This document shows positions 1 to 10,641 of a stretch of 64,000 bases of DNA, one piece after another. Location of the stretch: contig NZ_CP014504.1 in assembly GCF_001590605.1 (NCBI RefSeq), forward strand, positions 372,001 to 436,000. The letters are read 5' to 3'. The translations under genes were made by a program, and so were the position numbers. How positions within the stretch are numbered: position 1 is the first letter of the stretch; each line of letters starts with the position of its first letter. This stretch comes from Pedobacter cryoconitis. GTDB lineage: Bacteria; Bacteroidota; Bacteroidia; Sphingobacteriales; Sphingobacteriaceae. The notes under the pieces were generated by a model. That model searched no databases. It worked only from the letters and a program-made list of their open reading frames with translations, and had not been told where the DNA came from.

Positions 1-721
<721 letters not shown>

Positions 722-3700
722 ATGAAGAAAGCTCTACTATTTAAAATTGTAGTAATCATGTTAGCAGTTGTGGGAACTATCTTTTCTGCAAATGCCCAGG
801 TAACTACCTCAGCGATGACGGGTGTCGTGAAAGATGCTAAAGGACCGTTACCTGGTGCGAGCGTTAAAGCTATCCACGTACCAACGGGGTCAGTTTATAC
901 GACAACTACAAACGGCGATGGTCGTTTTACAATCGCTAACATGCGTGTTGGCGGTCCTTACTCAGTAACCATTACTTTTATTGGATTCCAGGCTGCTAAA
1001 TATGACAACCTTAATCTTAAATTAGGTGGTTCTTATCCATTGAACGTTGTTTTATCAGACGGAGCGCAACAATTAAGCGACGTTGTGATTACAGCAAACA
1101 AAAGCAAGATCATTAACAGTTCAAGAACTGGTGCTGCGACTAACGTATCACAGAAGCAAATTGAACAGCTTCCGGCAATTTCCAGAAGTATTACTGATTT
1201 AACTAAATTAACTCCTCAGGCTAACACTAAAGGTGATGGTTTCTCTTTTGCGGGTAGAAACAGTTTGTTTAACTCACTAACTTTAGATGGTGCGCAAATG
1301 AACAACGTTTTCGGTTTATCATCATTACCTGGTGGTGCAACGGGAGCTCAGCCTTTCTCTTTGGATGCATTGGAAGAATTACAAGTCAACCTTGCACCTT
1401 ATGATGTAAAACAAAGTGGTTTTACTGGTGCTGGTGTAAATGCGATTACTAAAGCAGGTACAAATAAATTCTCAGGTTCTGTCTATACTTATTACAAAGA
1501 TCAGAACTTACAAGGTTATGATGTTGGTGATACAAAACTTGATAAATCAACTCAGGCATTTTTAAATAAGCAATTTGGTTTCAGATTAGGTGGAGCAATT
1601 GTTCAGAACAAATTGTTCTTCTTTGTAAATGGTGAGATTTCAAGACGTGTTTCTCCAGGTACAAACTTATTAGCCAATCCAAATGCAGTAGCGAATAAAG
1701 TAACAGATCCTAAAAATATGTCAAGAGTATTGACCAGAGATTTAGACCTGGTTAAAAATACAGTATTGAATAGATTTGGATATGATCCGGGTGTATATTC
1801 AGGCTATAGCAATCAGCAAAATGCAGATAACGTTACTGCACGTTTAGACTGGAATATCAACGATGCAAACAGATTAACTGTACGTTATAACTATCTTAAA
1901 TCTTTCAAGGATGCCGGTGTAAGTACTTCAAACTCTAACCAGGGACGCGGGCCATCATTGACCTCAATGATTTATGATAACATGAGATATACGCAGTATA
2001 ACAATATCAATTCTGTAACTGCGGAGTTAAATACACGTTTCAGTGATAAATTTGCAAACAACCTGCAATTGGTTTATACTGGCTTCCGTGATTACCGTAA
2101 AGCAAAAGGAAACCCATTCCCGGTAGTAGATATTGAAGATGGAAATGGTGCAAACTATATTTCATTAGGTACAGAGCCTTTTAGTGGCCTGAATACCTTA
2201 AATCAGGATATCTATACTTTAAATGAAAACTTTAACATTTTTGCAGGTAACCATACGATCACTGTTGGTGGTTCTGTAGGATACCAGAAATTTCAAAATG
2301 CATTTGCTCAGTTCTTATATGGACAGTTCAGATACAAAAGCGTATCTGATTTTGTATCTGCTGCAAATGGTAATACAGCTGTTAACCCTCTTTTATACCA
2401 GTTAACTTATTCGACTGATAAAAATAATCCAATACCTGCAGCGGCTACTTTCAGCCAGATGCCAGTTGCGGTTTATGCACAGGATGAGTGGTATATCAAA
2501 CCTAACTTTAAACTGACTTATGGTTTAAGATTAGATATGCCAATTTATACTTCAACAATTCAATCTAATCCATTGGTAACTGCGGCTACTTTCCGTGATG
2601 GTGAGAAATTAGATGTTGGAAAATTACCTAAAACACAGCTTTTATTCTCTCCTCGTGTTGGTTTCAACTGGGATGTTAAAGGTGATGGTACTGTTCAGGT
2701 ACGTGGTGGTTCTGGTATCTTTACTGGTGCTGTTCCTGCGGTTTGGTTAACTAACCAGGCTGGAAATACAGGTTTAGGAACTGGTAACGACTTTTTAAAT
2801 AATCCGAAAAACCGTCCGTTTAGTCCTGATCCGGCAGCTTATATCCCTGCTAATCCAGGAAATCCTGCAACGTTTGCGATTAACCAGGCTTCTAATAACT
2901 TTAAAGTCCCACAAATCTGGAGATCAAGTTTAGCAGTTGATTATAAATTACCAGGTGGTTTAGTAGCTACTGTGGATGGATTATATACTAAATCCTTAAA
3001 CGAAGTATTCCACAGAGATGCGAATTTAGTTAACTCAACATCCAGCTTAACAGGTTCTGGCGATACCCGTCCTTACTTCCCAGGTGGTAACTTAAACAGA
3101 ATTAACCCTTTCTTAACGAATGCTATTGTGTTTGATAACACAAACAAAGGTTATGCATGGAGTTTAACTGGTCAGATCCAGAAAAGATTCGGATCGTTCG
3201 CTGATATTATGGTAGCTTATACCAGAAGTGATGCACGTGATATTACTTCAACTCCAGGTTCACAGGCTGCGTCTGCATTTAATGGTAACCAGGTTGCTGG
3301 TGACCCAAATAAACCAGTATTGGCTTATAGCAGTTTCTTAGTTAAAAACAGGATCATTGCAGCTGTTAATTTCAACTTCTCGATTATCCCTCAATTGCCT
3401 ACTTCTATTGGGGTAGTATATGAAGGTTCTCCTTATGGTGATTCGTTTGGTAACACAAGGTTCTCTTATGTTGCTGCAGGAAACATAAACAATGACAACT
3501 CTACTTTTAACGATTTAATGTACATTCCCAGAGATCGTAATGATATCCGCTTAATAGATATTCCTGCTGTTGCCGGCAGATCTACTGCAGAAACAGCTGA
3601 TCAACAATGGGCAAGATTAGATGCTTATATCAATCAGGATAAATATCTAAGCAAACACAGAGGTCAGGTTGCGGAGAGAAATGGTGCTGAATATCCTTGG

Positions 3701-4003
3701 GCAAACCGTTTTGATATCAGAATCTTACAACAGATCAAAACTGTAATGGGTTCAAAATCTAATAGCAGGTTCGAAATCTCTGTTGATATTATCAACTTCG
3801 GTAATTTGTTAAACAAAAACTGGGGTTCAACACAAATTCCTTCTTTAACCAACTTTATGCAATATAAAGGGGTAGTAAGCCCTACCAACCTGACTCCTAC
3901 TTATACTGTTAGCCAGGATTTATCAAACTCTACTTTCAGAGTGAATACAGATATCGCTTCAAGATATCAGATTCAGGTTGGCGCAAGATATAGCTTCAAC
4001 TAA
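722..4003 (+). CDS. TonB-dependent outer membrane receptor, Oar-like, with carboxypeptidase-regulatory domain
   Basis: A 1093-residue outer membrane protein. Residues 1-25 form a signal peptide ending in SANAQ. Residues about 30-115 are a carboxypeptidase-regulatory-like beta domain (GVVKDAKGPLPGASVKA). Residues about 125-240 resemble a TonB plug (ITANKSKI, then AISRSITDLTKLTPQ and GRNSLFNSLTLDGA). The rest is aromatic- and Asn-rich beta strands ending in a Phe-containing strand (VGARYSFN), as expected for a 22-strand barrel. Length and plug sequence fit the Oar / OmpA-related TonB receptors of Bacteroidota rather than SusC. The substrate is unknown; no SusD, surface lipoprotein or enzyme gene lies beside it. 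It appears monocistronic, ending in a strong terminator at 4023-4058. Confidence 0.9.
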   Translation: MKKALLFKIVVIMLAVVGTIFSANAQVTTSAMTGVVKDAKGPLPGASVKAIHVPTGSVYTTTTNGDGRFTIANMRVGGPYSVTITFIGFQAAKYDNLNLKLGGSYPLNVVLSDGAQQLSDVVITANKSKIINSSRTGAATNVSQKQIEQLPAISRSITDLTKLTPQANTKGDGFSFAGRNSLFNSLTLDGAQMNNVFGLSSLPGGATGAQPFSLDALEELQVNLAPYDVKQSGFTGAGVNAITKAGTNKFSGSVYTYYKDQNLQGYDVGDTKLDKSTQAFLNKQFGFRLGGAIVQNKLFFFVNGEISRRVSPGTNLLANPNAVANKVTDPKNMSRVLTRDLDLVKNTVLNRFGYDPGVYSGYSNQQNADNVTARLDWNINDANRLTVRYNYLKSFKDAGVSTSNSNQGRGPSLTSMIYDNMRYTQYNNINSVTAELNTRFSDKFANNLQLVYTGFRDYRKAKGNPFPVVDIEDGNGANYISLGTEPFSGLNTLNQDIYTLNENFNIFAGNHTITVGGSVGYQKFQNAFAQFLYGQFRYKSVSDFVSAANGNTAVNPLLYQLTYSTDKNNPIPAAATFSQMPVAVYAQDEWYIKPNFKLTYGLRLDMPIYTSTIQSNPLVTAATFRDGEKLDVGKLPKTQLLFSPRVGFNWDVKGDGTVQVRGGSGIFTGAVPAVWLTNQAGNTGLGTGNDFLNNPKNRPFSPDPAAYIPANPGNPATFAINQASNNFKVPQIWRSSLAVDYKLPGGLVATVDGLYTKSLNEVFHRDANLVNSTSSLTGSGDTRPYFPGGNLNRINPFLTNAIVFDNTNKGYAWSLTGQIQKRFGSFADIMVAYTRSDARDITSTPGSQAASAFNGNQVAGDPNKPVLAYSSFLVKNRIIAAVNFNFSIIPQLPTSIGVVYEGSPYGDSFGNTRFSYVAAGNINNDNSTFNDLMYIPRDRNDIRLIDIPAVAGRSTAETADQQWARLDAYINQDKYLSKHRGQVAERNGAEYPWANRFDIRILQQIKTVMGSKSNSRFEISVDIINFGNLLNKNWGSTQIPSLTNFMQYKGVVSPTNLTPTYTVSQDLSNSTFRVNTDIASRYQIQVGARYSFN

Positions 4004-4022
4004 GTTTTTAAATTTTTGATTA

Positions 4023-4058
4023 AGCCCCGTTCTGATTATTCAGGACGGGGCTTTTTTG
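4023..4058 (+). terminator. Intrinsic terminator of the Oar-like receptor gene
   Basis: A 12-bp stem with one mismatch (AGCCCCGTTCTG at 4023-4034 with CAGGACGGGGCT at 4041-4052) is followed by a run of T to 4058. It begins 19 bp after the stop codon. Confidence 0.88.
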
Positions 4059-4148
4059 TTTGCTGCATTGATTGAGCTGGATCACTTTTTTGTCATATTA
4101 GGTTAAACAATTAATTGGTATATTTAATTTGTGTTTATTTGCAACCGA

Positions 4149-4733
4149 ATGAACGTTCAATTAGATGATACTTCCGGAAAACGTGTTGCTGTCCTAAACA
4201 GCACACTCGCTTTGATTAAAGAGCATGGGTTCCATGGTGCCCCCATGAGTTTAATTGCCAAACATGCTGGCGTTGCAGCAGGTACTATATACCACTATTT
4301 CGATTCCAAAGAAACCCTCATTTTAGAGCTTTATGTTCATGTGAAGGATAAACTGGCATTGGCAATATCTGCGGGTGATGACGCTGAAAAGCCTTATAAA
4401 GACCGGTTTTTCAATTTGATGATCAATCAGTTCAATTTCTATGTGGAAAATGAGGACTCTCTTTTTTTTCTCGAGCAGTATATGAGTTCTCCTTTCGCCA
4501 AGAATTTCCCTGAATGTGATAGTCAACTATTTGCAGACAAGGTTATTACATTATTCCAATATGGCATAGAAAATGCGCACTTCAGAAATATTGACTCAAG
4601 GCTGCTTGCCCCGACGATTAAAGGGACGCTTGTTGCCGCTGCGACTTTCCAATTATCTGAGCAAATTGTGTTTTCTAAGGAAGATATTCTCGAAGTAATC
4701 AGCATCATATGGGATGGAGTTAAAAGGCAATAA
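4149..4733 (+). CDS. TetR/AcrR-family repressor of the adjacent RND efflux operon
   Basis: A 194-residue regulator with a typical TetR N-terminal helix-turn-helix at about residues 10-58 (AGVAAGTIYHYFDSKETLI is the recognition-helix segment). The C-terminal helical ligand domain is not informative about its inducer. A GTG at 4131 in the same frame would add 6 residues (FICNR before the Met); I prefer the ATG at 4149. A perfect palindrome TGAACGTTCA (4150-4159) overlaps that start codon and could be its own operator. The gene ends 1 bp before the start of the TolC-type channel gene, so it is the first gene of the pump operon. Autoregulation of the pump by this protein is inferred from gene order. 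Confidence 0.88.
   Translation: MNVQLDDTSGKRVAVLNSTLALIKEHGFHGAPMSLIAKHAGVAAGTIYHYFDSKETLILELYVHVKDKLALAISAGDDAEKPYKDRFFNLMINQFNFYVENEDSLFFLEQYMSSPFAKNFPECDSQLFADKVITLFQYGIENAHFRNIDSRLLAPTIKGTLVAAATFQLSEQIVFSKEDILEVISIIWDGVKRQ
4150..4159. promoter_or_regulatory. Candidate TetR operator palindrome at the repressor start
   Basis: TGAACGTTCA is a perfect 10-bp palindrome overlapping the chosen ATG (4149-4151). TetR-type efflux repressors commonly bind palindromes of this GAAC/GTTC type next to their own promoter. Binding is inferred from position and symmetry only. Confidence 0.35.
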
Positions 4734-4734
4734 C

Positions 4735-6123
4735 ATGAACGATAGTAAAACAAACACCCTTAATATATATATGAAACCTCACAAATTAATTTTAATGATG
4801 CTCGTCTGCATATCAGCTCTGCTGCCAGGAGTGGTATTCGCTCAGACGACAGTTAGAGAGCAGCCGACGCTGAGCAATGCAACCTTGCAGGAATGTATTG
4901 ATTACGCTTTGAGCAATAAGCCTGGGGTACAACAAGCGCTGATTGACGAAGAGATAGGTGAACGGGATATCAAATCAGCGTTATCTGGTTGGTTACCTCA
5001 AATTAATGGTACTGGAACAGTAAACCATAATTTTAAGCAGCAGTCTCAGATCCTGACTACAAACGGACAGTCTTCTTTACTAACTTTTGGTGGTAAGAAT
5101 ACTTCATCTTTTGTATTACAGGCTGATCAGCAGTTTTTAAATGCGGGATTGATCCAGGCTTCTAAATCTGCTAAGTTTTACAGACAACAGTATAAACAAA
5201 GTACAGAAAATACAAAAATCAGTACTATTGTTGATGTAAGTAAAGCATTTTATGATGTGCTGACCAGCAAAGAGCAATTAAACATCATCGCGGAAAATAT
5301 CGCCAGACAAGAAAAACAGTTGAAAGATGCTAAGGCGCAGTATGATGCTGGTCTGGTTGATAAAACTGATTTTCAAAGAGCACAGATTAGTCTGAGCAAT
5401 TCTCAGGCTGACAGAAAAAGAACGGATGAGCTGTTGAAGTATAAGTATGCGTACTTAAGAGAGTTAATTGGTTATAGCGCAGAAAAGCCATTCGGGTTAT
5501 CTTTTACTTCAAGAGATATGGAGAATGATGTCATGATAGACACGACTCAATTGTTAAATTATCAAAACCGTGTAGAATATCGTTTGCTGGAAACACAGAG
5601 AAGTTTGCAAAAGATTACGACCAGTTATAATAAATGGGCTTATTCTCCTACACTTTCTGGTTTTATCAATTATGGGTTTAATTATCAGAATAACTCCCTA
5701 AGCAATTTGTACGATCAGAATTTCCCAAGTTCGGTTGTTGGATTGAAATTATCGGTGCCGATCTTCCTTGGAGGAAAACGGACACAGGAAATTAGAAAAT
5801 CGCAGTTACAGGAGCGCAAGATTGATCTTGATTTAGTGAATACAAAAAACAAGATCAATACGCAGTATGAGCAGGCTATTGCTACTTATAAAGCGAATCT
5901 GAATGATTTAAACACGAATAAAGCGAATGTTGAAATTTCAAAACAGGTTTACAGCACGATCAAGCTTCAGTATGATGAGGGGATTAAAACCTATCTGGAT
6001 CTGACAACTTCGGAAACTGATCTCCGTACTGCACAAATTAATTATCTGAATTCATTATATAACCTCCTTTCGTCAAAACTAGACGTAAAACAAGCATTAG
6101 GGACAATCACCGTAAACCAATAA
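4735..6123 (+). CDS. TolC-family outer membrane efflux channel
   Basis: A 462-residue outer membrane factor of a tripartite pump. The ATG at 4735 has an AAAGG Shine-Dalgarno-like sequence 7 bp upstream and starts 1 bp after the repressor stop; a second in-frame ATG at 4771 starts directly at the signal peptide. The signal peptide ends near PGVVFAQ. The body has the two-fold repeated OEP architecture: long alpha-helical hairpins rich in Gln/Lys/Asn (such as ENIARQEKQLKDAKAQYDAG) and paired segments ending in LKLSVPIFLGGKRTQE. It should form the trimeric channel that docks on the adaptor encoded 5 bp downstream. Confidence 0.92.
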   Translation: MNDSKTNTLNIYMKPHKLILMMLVCISALLPGVVFAQTTVREQPTLSNATLQECIDYALSNKPGVQQALIDEEIGERDIKSALSGWLPQINGTGTVNHNFKQQSQILTTNGQSSLLTFGGKNTSSFVLQADQQFLNAGLIQASKSAKFYRQQYKQSTENTKISTIVDVSKAFYDVLTSKEQLNIIAENIARQEKQLKDAKAQYDAGLVDKTDFQRAQISLSNSQADRKRTDELLKYKYAYLRELIGYSAEKPFGLSFTSRDMENDVMIDTTQLLNYQNRVEYRLLETQRSLQKITTSYNKWAYSPTLSGFINYGFNYQNNSLSNLYDQNFPSSVVGLKLSVPIFLGGKRTQEIRKSQLQERKIDLDLVNTKNKINTQYEQAIATYKANLNDLNTNKANVEISKQVYSTIKLQYDEGIKTYLDLTTSETDLRTAQINYLNSLYNLLSSKLDVKQALGTITVNQ

Positions 6124-6128
6124 AAGAC

Positions 6129-7286
6129 ATGGACATTAAATACATAAAATTAGGCATCTTAATCCTTGGTTCAGTAACATTAGCATCTTGCGGTGGTCAA
6201 CCTGCACCGCAGCAAGGACCTCCTCCGGCTACTCCGGTAACCACTTATACGGTGGATGAACAACCTGTAACTACTGTGGATACTTATCCTGGTGTAGTTA
6301 TAGCCCTGAACGAGGTTGAACTTCGTGCGCAGGTTGGTGGTTATATCACAGCAATCTATGTAAAAGATGGTCAGCGTGTAACTAAAGGACAAAAATTATA
6401 TGAAATTGACCGTACTAAATATCAGGCGGCTTATAATTCAGCTCAGGCTAATGTAGCGGTTGCGAAAGCAAACCGTGATAAAGCGAAGAAAGATGCGGAC
6501 CGTTATACTAAATTAGCACAACAGGAAGCGATCGCTAAACAACGTGTAGATTACGCATTAACTGACTTGGCAAATGCTGAATCACAAATTGCTGCAGCCA
6601 AAGCAAATCTTGCTTCGGCTGCGAATGATTTACAACGTTCAATTATTGTTTCTCCTTTAAATGGAACAATCGGTATTTCACAGGTGAAACTGGGCGCTTT
6701 GGCTTCTCCGGGTACTACACTTTTAAATACGGTTTCTACAAATGATCCGATCGCGGTTGATATTCCTGTAAATCAGGGTGAAATCCCTCGTTTTATCCAG
6801 TTGGAGAAAAACACAGCTGCGGTTAAAGATTCTCTTTTCAGCATTCAGCTTCAGGATAACAGCATTTACAAGCGTCAGGGCAGAATTATTGCGATTGACC
6901 GTGCGGTTGATCCTCAGACAGGTACTATCAAAGTGAGAATCAGCTATCCTAATGAGGGTGGAAGGCTTATTTCCGGGATGAACGTGAACTTACAGGTGCT
7001 GAATAAAGCGGCTGGTAACCAATTGGTAATTCCTTATAAAGCGGTTACAGAGCAATTGGGTGAATTCAACGTTTATGTGGTTGGTGACAGCAGCAAAGCA
7101 GTACCAAGAGTAATTAAGGTTGGTACACAGGTAGATCAGAATATTGTAGTGAAAAGTGGTCTGAAAAAGGGTGAAGTTATTGTAGTAGATGGTGTTCAGA
7201 ACGTAAGACCAGGTGCAGTAGTACACGCGGGATCGGCAGCAGAAGCAAATGGACAGCAACCGGCAGCGGCTGCACCAAAGAAATAG
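6129..7286 (+). CDS. RND efflux periplasmic adaptor (membrane fusion protein), lipoprotein
   Basis: A 385-residue AcrA/MexA-type adaptor. The N-terminus is a lipoprotein signal with the lipobox LASC (Cys21), so it is anchored by lipid in the inner membrane. Then come the lipoyl half-motif (VELRAQVGGYITAIYVKDGQ), an alpha-helical hairpin (about 95-170, Ala/Lys/Gln-rich), the second lipoyl half (VSPLNGTIGISQVKLGALASPG), and beta-barrel and membrane-proximal domains with AIDRAVDPQTGTIKVR, a family signature. The tail is Ala/Pro/Gln-rich. It lies between the channel and permease genes and links the two across the periplasm. Confidence 0.95.
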   Translation: MDIKYIKLGILILGSVTLASCGGQPAPQQGPPPATPVTTYTVDEQPVTTVDTYPGVVIALNEVELRAQVGGYITAIYVKDGQRVTKGQKLYEIDRTKYQAAYNSAQANVAVAKANRDKAKKDADRYTKLAQQEAIAKQRVDYALTDLANAESQIAAAKANLASAANDLQRSIIVSPLNGTIGISQVKLGALASPGTTLLNTVSTNDPIAVDIPVNQGEIPRFIQLEKNTAAVKDSLFSIQLQDNSIYKRQGRIIAIDRAVDPQTGTIKVRISYPNEGGRLISGMNVNLQVLNKAAGNQLVIPYKAVTEQLGEFNVYVVGDSSKAVPRVIKVGTQVDQNIVVKSGLKKGEVIVVDGVQNVRPGAVVHAGSAAEANGQQPAAAAPKK

Positions 7287-7308
7287 TTATTATAAGAATT
7301 TCAAGAAT

Positions 7309-10300
7309 ATGATATCAGATGTATTTATAAAACGACCGGTCACGGCGATCGTCATTTCCATATTAATTGTACTGATAGGGGCGATCGTGATCACCACATT
7401 GCCGATCAGTCAATATCCGAGCATTGCTCCGCCTACGGTTACCGTTACTGGTACGTATACAGGAGCTGATGCGCAAACGGTAGAACAAACGGTAACTACA
7501 CAAATTGAGAGTCAGATTAACGGTACGCCGGGTATGAAGTATCTTTCTTCCAATAGTACATCAGATGGTCGTTCGGCCATTACTGTAACTTTTGATGTAG
7601 GTACAAATATTGATATTGCAGCACTTGATGTGCAGAACAGGGTGGGTATTGCACAACCAGGTTTACCTGAAGCTGTTCAACGTTTGGGGATTACGACTAA
7701 AAAAGCAAATAATGATATTTTGATGGTTATTGGTCTGTATTCTCCAAATGGAACTTACGACCAGAAATTCATTTCAAATTATGTCAATTTATATGTAAAG
7801 GATGCGTTATTGCGTATCAAAGGTGTAGGTGATGTGCAGGTGTTCAGTCAGCCGTTTAGTATGCGGGTTTGGTTGGATGCAGGTAAATTAGCGAGATTAG
7901 GTTTAACGCCAGCGCAGGTTTCTGCTGCGATTGCAGAACAAAATACACGTGCTCCGGGTGGTAGTGTTGGTGGGCCGCCTCAGCAGAATTCACAGACTTT
8001 TGAATTCTCGGTGGTCATGGATGGTGATTTAAACTCTGAAGAGCAGTTTAAAAACATAGTTGTAAAAACTGGCCAGGATGGTTCTCCTGTTTATCTTAAA
8101 GATGTAGCGCGTGTAGAGTTAGGTGAGTTTGCTTATTCTACAACTGCAAAGGTAAATGGTAAAGTAGCTTCTTTAATGGCTGTTAACCAGACTCCTGGTG
8201 GAAATGCGGTTCAGACTGCTGAAGGTATTGATCAGACGATGGCTGAGTTGAAGAAATCTTTCCCTAAGGATTTGGATTTCAAGATCAGTTATGAAACGGT
8301 TTCTATTATTAAAGTCTCGATCAGTGAGGTAATCCATACTTTGGTCGAAGCGCTTATCCTGGTGACAATTGTTGTATTCTTCTTTTTACAGAGCTGGAGA
8401 GCAACCTTGATTCCTGTATTGGCAATCCCGGTTTCTATTATTGGTACTTTCATCTTCTTTACTTTACTTGGATTCTCGATCAACGTATTAACGATGTTTG
8501 GATTCGTCCTCGCGATTGGTATTGTGGTGGATGATGCGATTGTGGTAGTGGAAGCGGTCCAGCATTATATGGACCATGAGGGACTTTCTGCTCCTGATGC
8601 TACCCGTAAAGCGATGAAGGATATTACAGCTCCGGTAATTGCGATTGCATTAATTCTTGCGGCAGTATTTATCCCGGTAGGGTTTATTCCGGGTATGGTT
8701 GGTCAGTTGTACCAGCAGTTTGCGATAACGATTGCTGTATCGGTATTGATCTCAGCGTTCATCGCTTTATCATTGACTCCGGCTTTGTGTTCGTTATTGT
8801 TAACGCCTATGAACCTGACCAAAGATTCAAAAGGATTGAATAGGTTCTTCTTTAAATTTAATGGATGGTTTGCAAGGGTAACTGAAAAGTATTCGAATGG
8901 TGTTAAATGGGCTTTGAAAAAAGCACCTTTAGTGATGATTATCCTGGCTTGTATTTATGTGGGTACGGTTGGTTTATTCATCAAAAAACCTTCAGGGTTT
9001 ATTCCGAATGAGGATGCTGGTATCTTTATTATGGGGGTAACTTTACCAGAGGGTGCATCAGCAGTTCGTACCAATGCGTTTATCAAAAGGATTACTGATT
9101 CTATACAAACAAACATTCCTGAAGTTAAAAATATCACTTCTGTAAGTGGTATTAACATTCTGAACAGATCATTCAAGTCTAATGCGGGTACGTTTTTTGT
9201 ACAGTTGAAGAACTGGGATGATCGTAAAAAGGACGTGGCTACAGTTTTAGCTGAGGTTTCTAAAACATTTGCTGGTGATAAGGACGGAAGTGTGCTTGCA
9301 GTTACGCCGCCGCCAATTCCTGGTTTAGGTATCAGTGGTGGTTTCTCCCTGCAGATTCAGGAAAAACAAGCTGGTGATATCAAGAAGTTTGAAGGTGTTG
9401 TTGGCAAATTCCTTGCCGCTGCGAATCAGCGTCCTGAGATTGGGATGGCTTATACGCTGTTTAATGCAAGAACGCCGAATTATCAGCTGCATGTTGATCG
9501 TGACAAGGTGAAAAGGATGGGGGTTTCTATCGGAGCGGTATACAGTACGATTTCTGCTTATCTGGGTAGTAGTTATATCAATGACTTTACTAAATACGGA
9601 CGTAGTTTCCGGGTAGTTTCTCAGGCTGATACAAATTTCAGGAGCAGCATTGAAAACTTAAACCAGATTTATGTAAATAATAGTGTTGGAACGCCTGTAC
9701 CGCTAAGTGCGTTTGTTTCTTATAATATGACTGAAAATGCGTCGATTATTAATCACTATAATATGTTCAGGTCGATCGAGATTGGTGGAGCTGCAAAACC
9801 TGGAAAAAGTTCTGGTGATGCGTTACAGGCATTAAGAGAGGTTGCTGCACAGACTTTACCACAGGGTTATACTTATAATTTCTCGGGTTTAAGTTTGGAA
9901 GAAACTGAGGCGGGTAACAGTACGACACTTATTTTCGGTTTGATCGTGGTGTTTGTATTCTTATTATTGGCTGCTTTATATGAGAGCTGGTCAGTACCTT
10001 TCTCTATTTTATTAGCGGTCCCACTTGGTTTATTCGGGGCGATCCTTGCTTTGATATTCTTACCAAAACTGGATAATAATATTTATGCGCAGGTTGGTCT
10101 GATTACATTGATTGGTCTATCTGCGAAGAATGCGATTCTGATTGTAGAGTTTGCTAAGGAGCGTGTGGATTGGGGAATGGAGTTAATTGCTGCGACTATT
10201 GAAGCGGTTAAATTAAGGTTACGTCCGATTATCATGACTTCACTGGCATTTATTCTGGGGGTTATTCCTTTGATCATCTCTTCTGGTGCTGGTGCGGTAT

Positions 10301-10482
10301 CTCGTATGACTATTGGCTGGACGGTAGCTGCGGGTATGCTTTCGGCAACTATTCTTGCTTTGTTTATTGTTCCGGTACTGTTTGTACTGATCACTAAACT
10401 GGCTTATGGTAAAAAGAAATTGGCTGAGTTAGAAGCTAATTATAAGCCAGAAGAACATGCTGATGTACTGCATGCAGATTAA
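7309..10482 (+). CDS. RND multidrug efflux permease, AcrB/MexB (HAE1) type
   Basis: A 1057-residue inner membrane proton antiporter. The start at 7309 (MISDVFIKRPVTAIV) is the conserved RND start; the in-frame ATG at 7249 lies inside the adaptor gene and is not needed. TM1 is followed by the large periplasmic porter domain. TM4 carries the proton-relay Asp pair (GIVVDDAIVVVEAV), and the second half repeats the plan with a long periplasmic loop and five C-terminal TM helices (GLSAKNAILIVEFAK). Length is normal for the HAE1 subfamily, which exports hydrophobic and amphiphilic compounds including drugs. It closes the four-gene pump operon, ending in a terminator at 10500-10540. Confidence 0.95.
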   Translation: MISDVFIKRPVTAIVISILIVLIGAIVITTLPISQYPSIAPPTVTVTGTYTGADAQTVEQTVTTQIESQINGTPGMKYLSSNSTSDGRSAITVTFDVGTNIDIAALDVQNRVGIAQPGLPEAVQRLGITTKKANNDILMVIGLYSPNGTYDQKFISNYVNLYVKDALLRIKGVGDVQVFSQPFSMRVWLDAGKLARLGLTPAQVSAAIAEQNTRAPGGSVGGPPQQNSQTFEFSVVMDGDLNSEEQFKNIVVKTGQDGSPVYLKDVARVELGEFAYSTTAKVNGKVASLMAVNQTPGGNAVQTAEGIDQTMAELKKSFPKDLDFKISYETVSIIKVSISEVIHTLVEALILVTIVVFFFLQSWRATLIPVLAIPVSIIGTFIFFTLLGFSINVLTMFGFVLAIGIVVDDAIVVVEAVQHYMDHEGLSAPDATRKAMKDITAPVIAIALILAAVFIPVGFIPGMVGQLYQQFAITIAVSVLISAFIALSLTPALCSLLLTPMNLTKDSKGLNRFFFKFNGWFARVTEKYSNGVKWALKKAPLVMIILACIYVGTVGLFIKKPSGFIPNEDAGIFIMGVTLPEGASAVRTNAFIKRITDSIQTNIPEVKNITSVSGINILNRSFKSNAGTFFVQLKNWDDRKKDVATVLAEVSKTFAGDKDGSVLAVTPPPIPGLGISGGFSLQIQEKQAGDIKKFEGVVGKFLAAANQRPEIGMAYTLFNARTPNYQLHVDRDKVKRMGVSIGAVYSTISAYLGSSYINDFTKYGRSFRVVSQADTNFRSSIENLNQIYVNNSVGTPVPLSAFVSYNMTENASIINHYNMFRSIEIGGAAKPGKSSGDALQALREVAAQTLPQGYTYNFSGLSLEETEAGNSTTLIFGLIVVFVFLLLAALYESWSVPFSILLAVPLGLFGAILALIFLPKLDNNIYAQVGLITLIGLSAKNAILIVEFAKERVDWGMELIAATIEAVKLRLRPIIMTSLAFILGVIPLIISSGAGAVSRMTIGWTVAAGMLSATILALFIVPVLFVLITKLAYGKKKLAELEANYKPEEHADVLHAD

Positions 10483-10499
10483 GTTTTAATAATTTTATG

Positions 10500-10541
10500 A
10501 AAAGGCCTTCTCATGCATAATTGTGAGAAGGCCTTTTTTTG
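10500..10541 (+). terminator. Intrinsic terminator of the RND efflux operon
   Basis: AAAAGGCCTTCTCA (10500-10513) pairs with TGAGAAGGCCTTTT (10524-10537) as a perfect 14-bp stem followed by more T. It ends transcription 17 bp after the permease stop codon. Confidence 0.9.
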
Positions 10542-10641
10542 TGGAATGTAGTTTCTGTATGGAGTTATTTATTCACAATAGAGATATTTATTACCTTTTA
10601 AATATAAAACGGGAGTAGCTTGACCTAAATCATAAAGAATT

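Noticed and set aside
7249..7308. Start of the RND permease at ATG 7249
   Set aside because: These 20 codons lie inside the adaptor gene; the conserved RND N-terminus begins at 7309.
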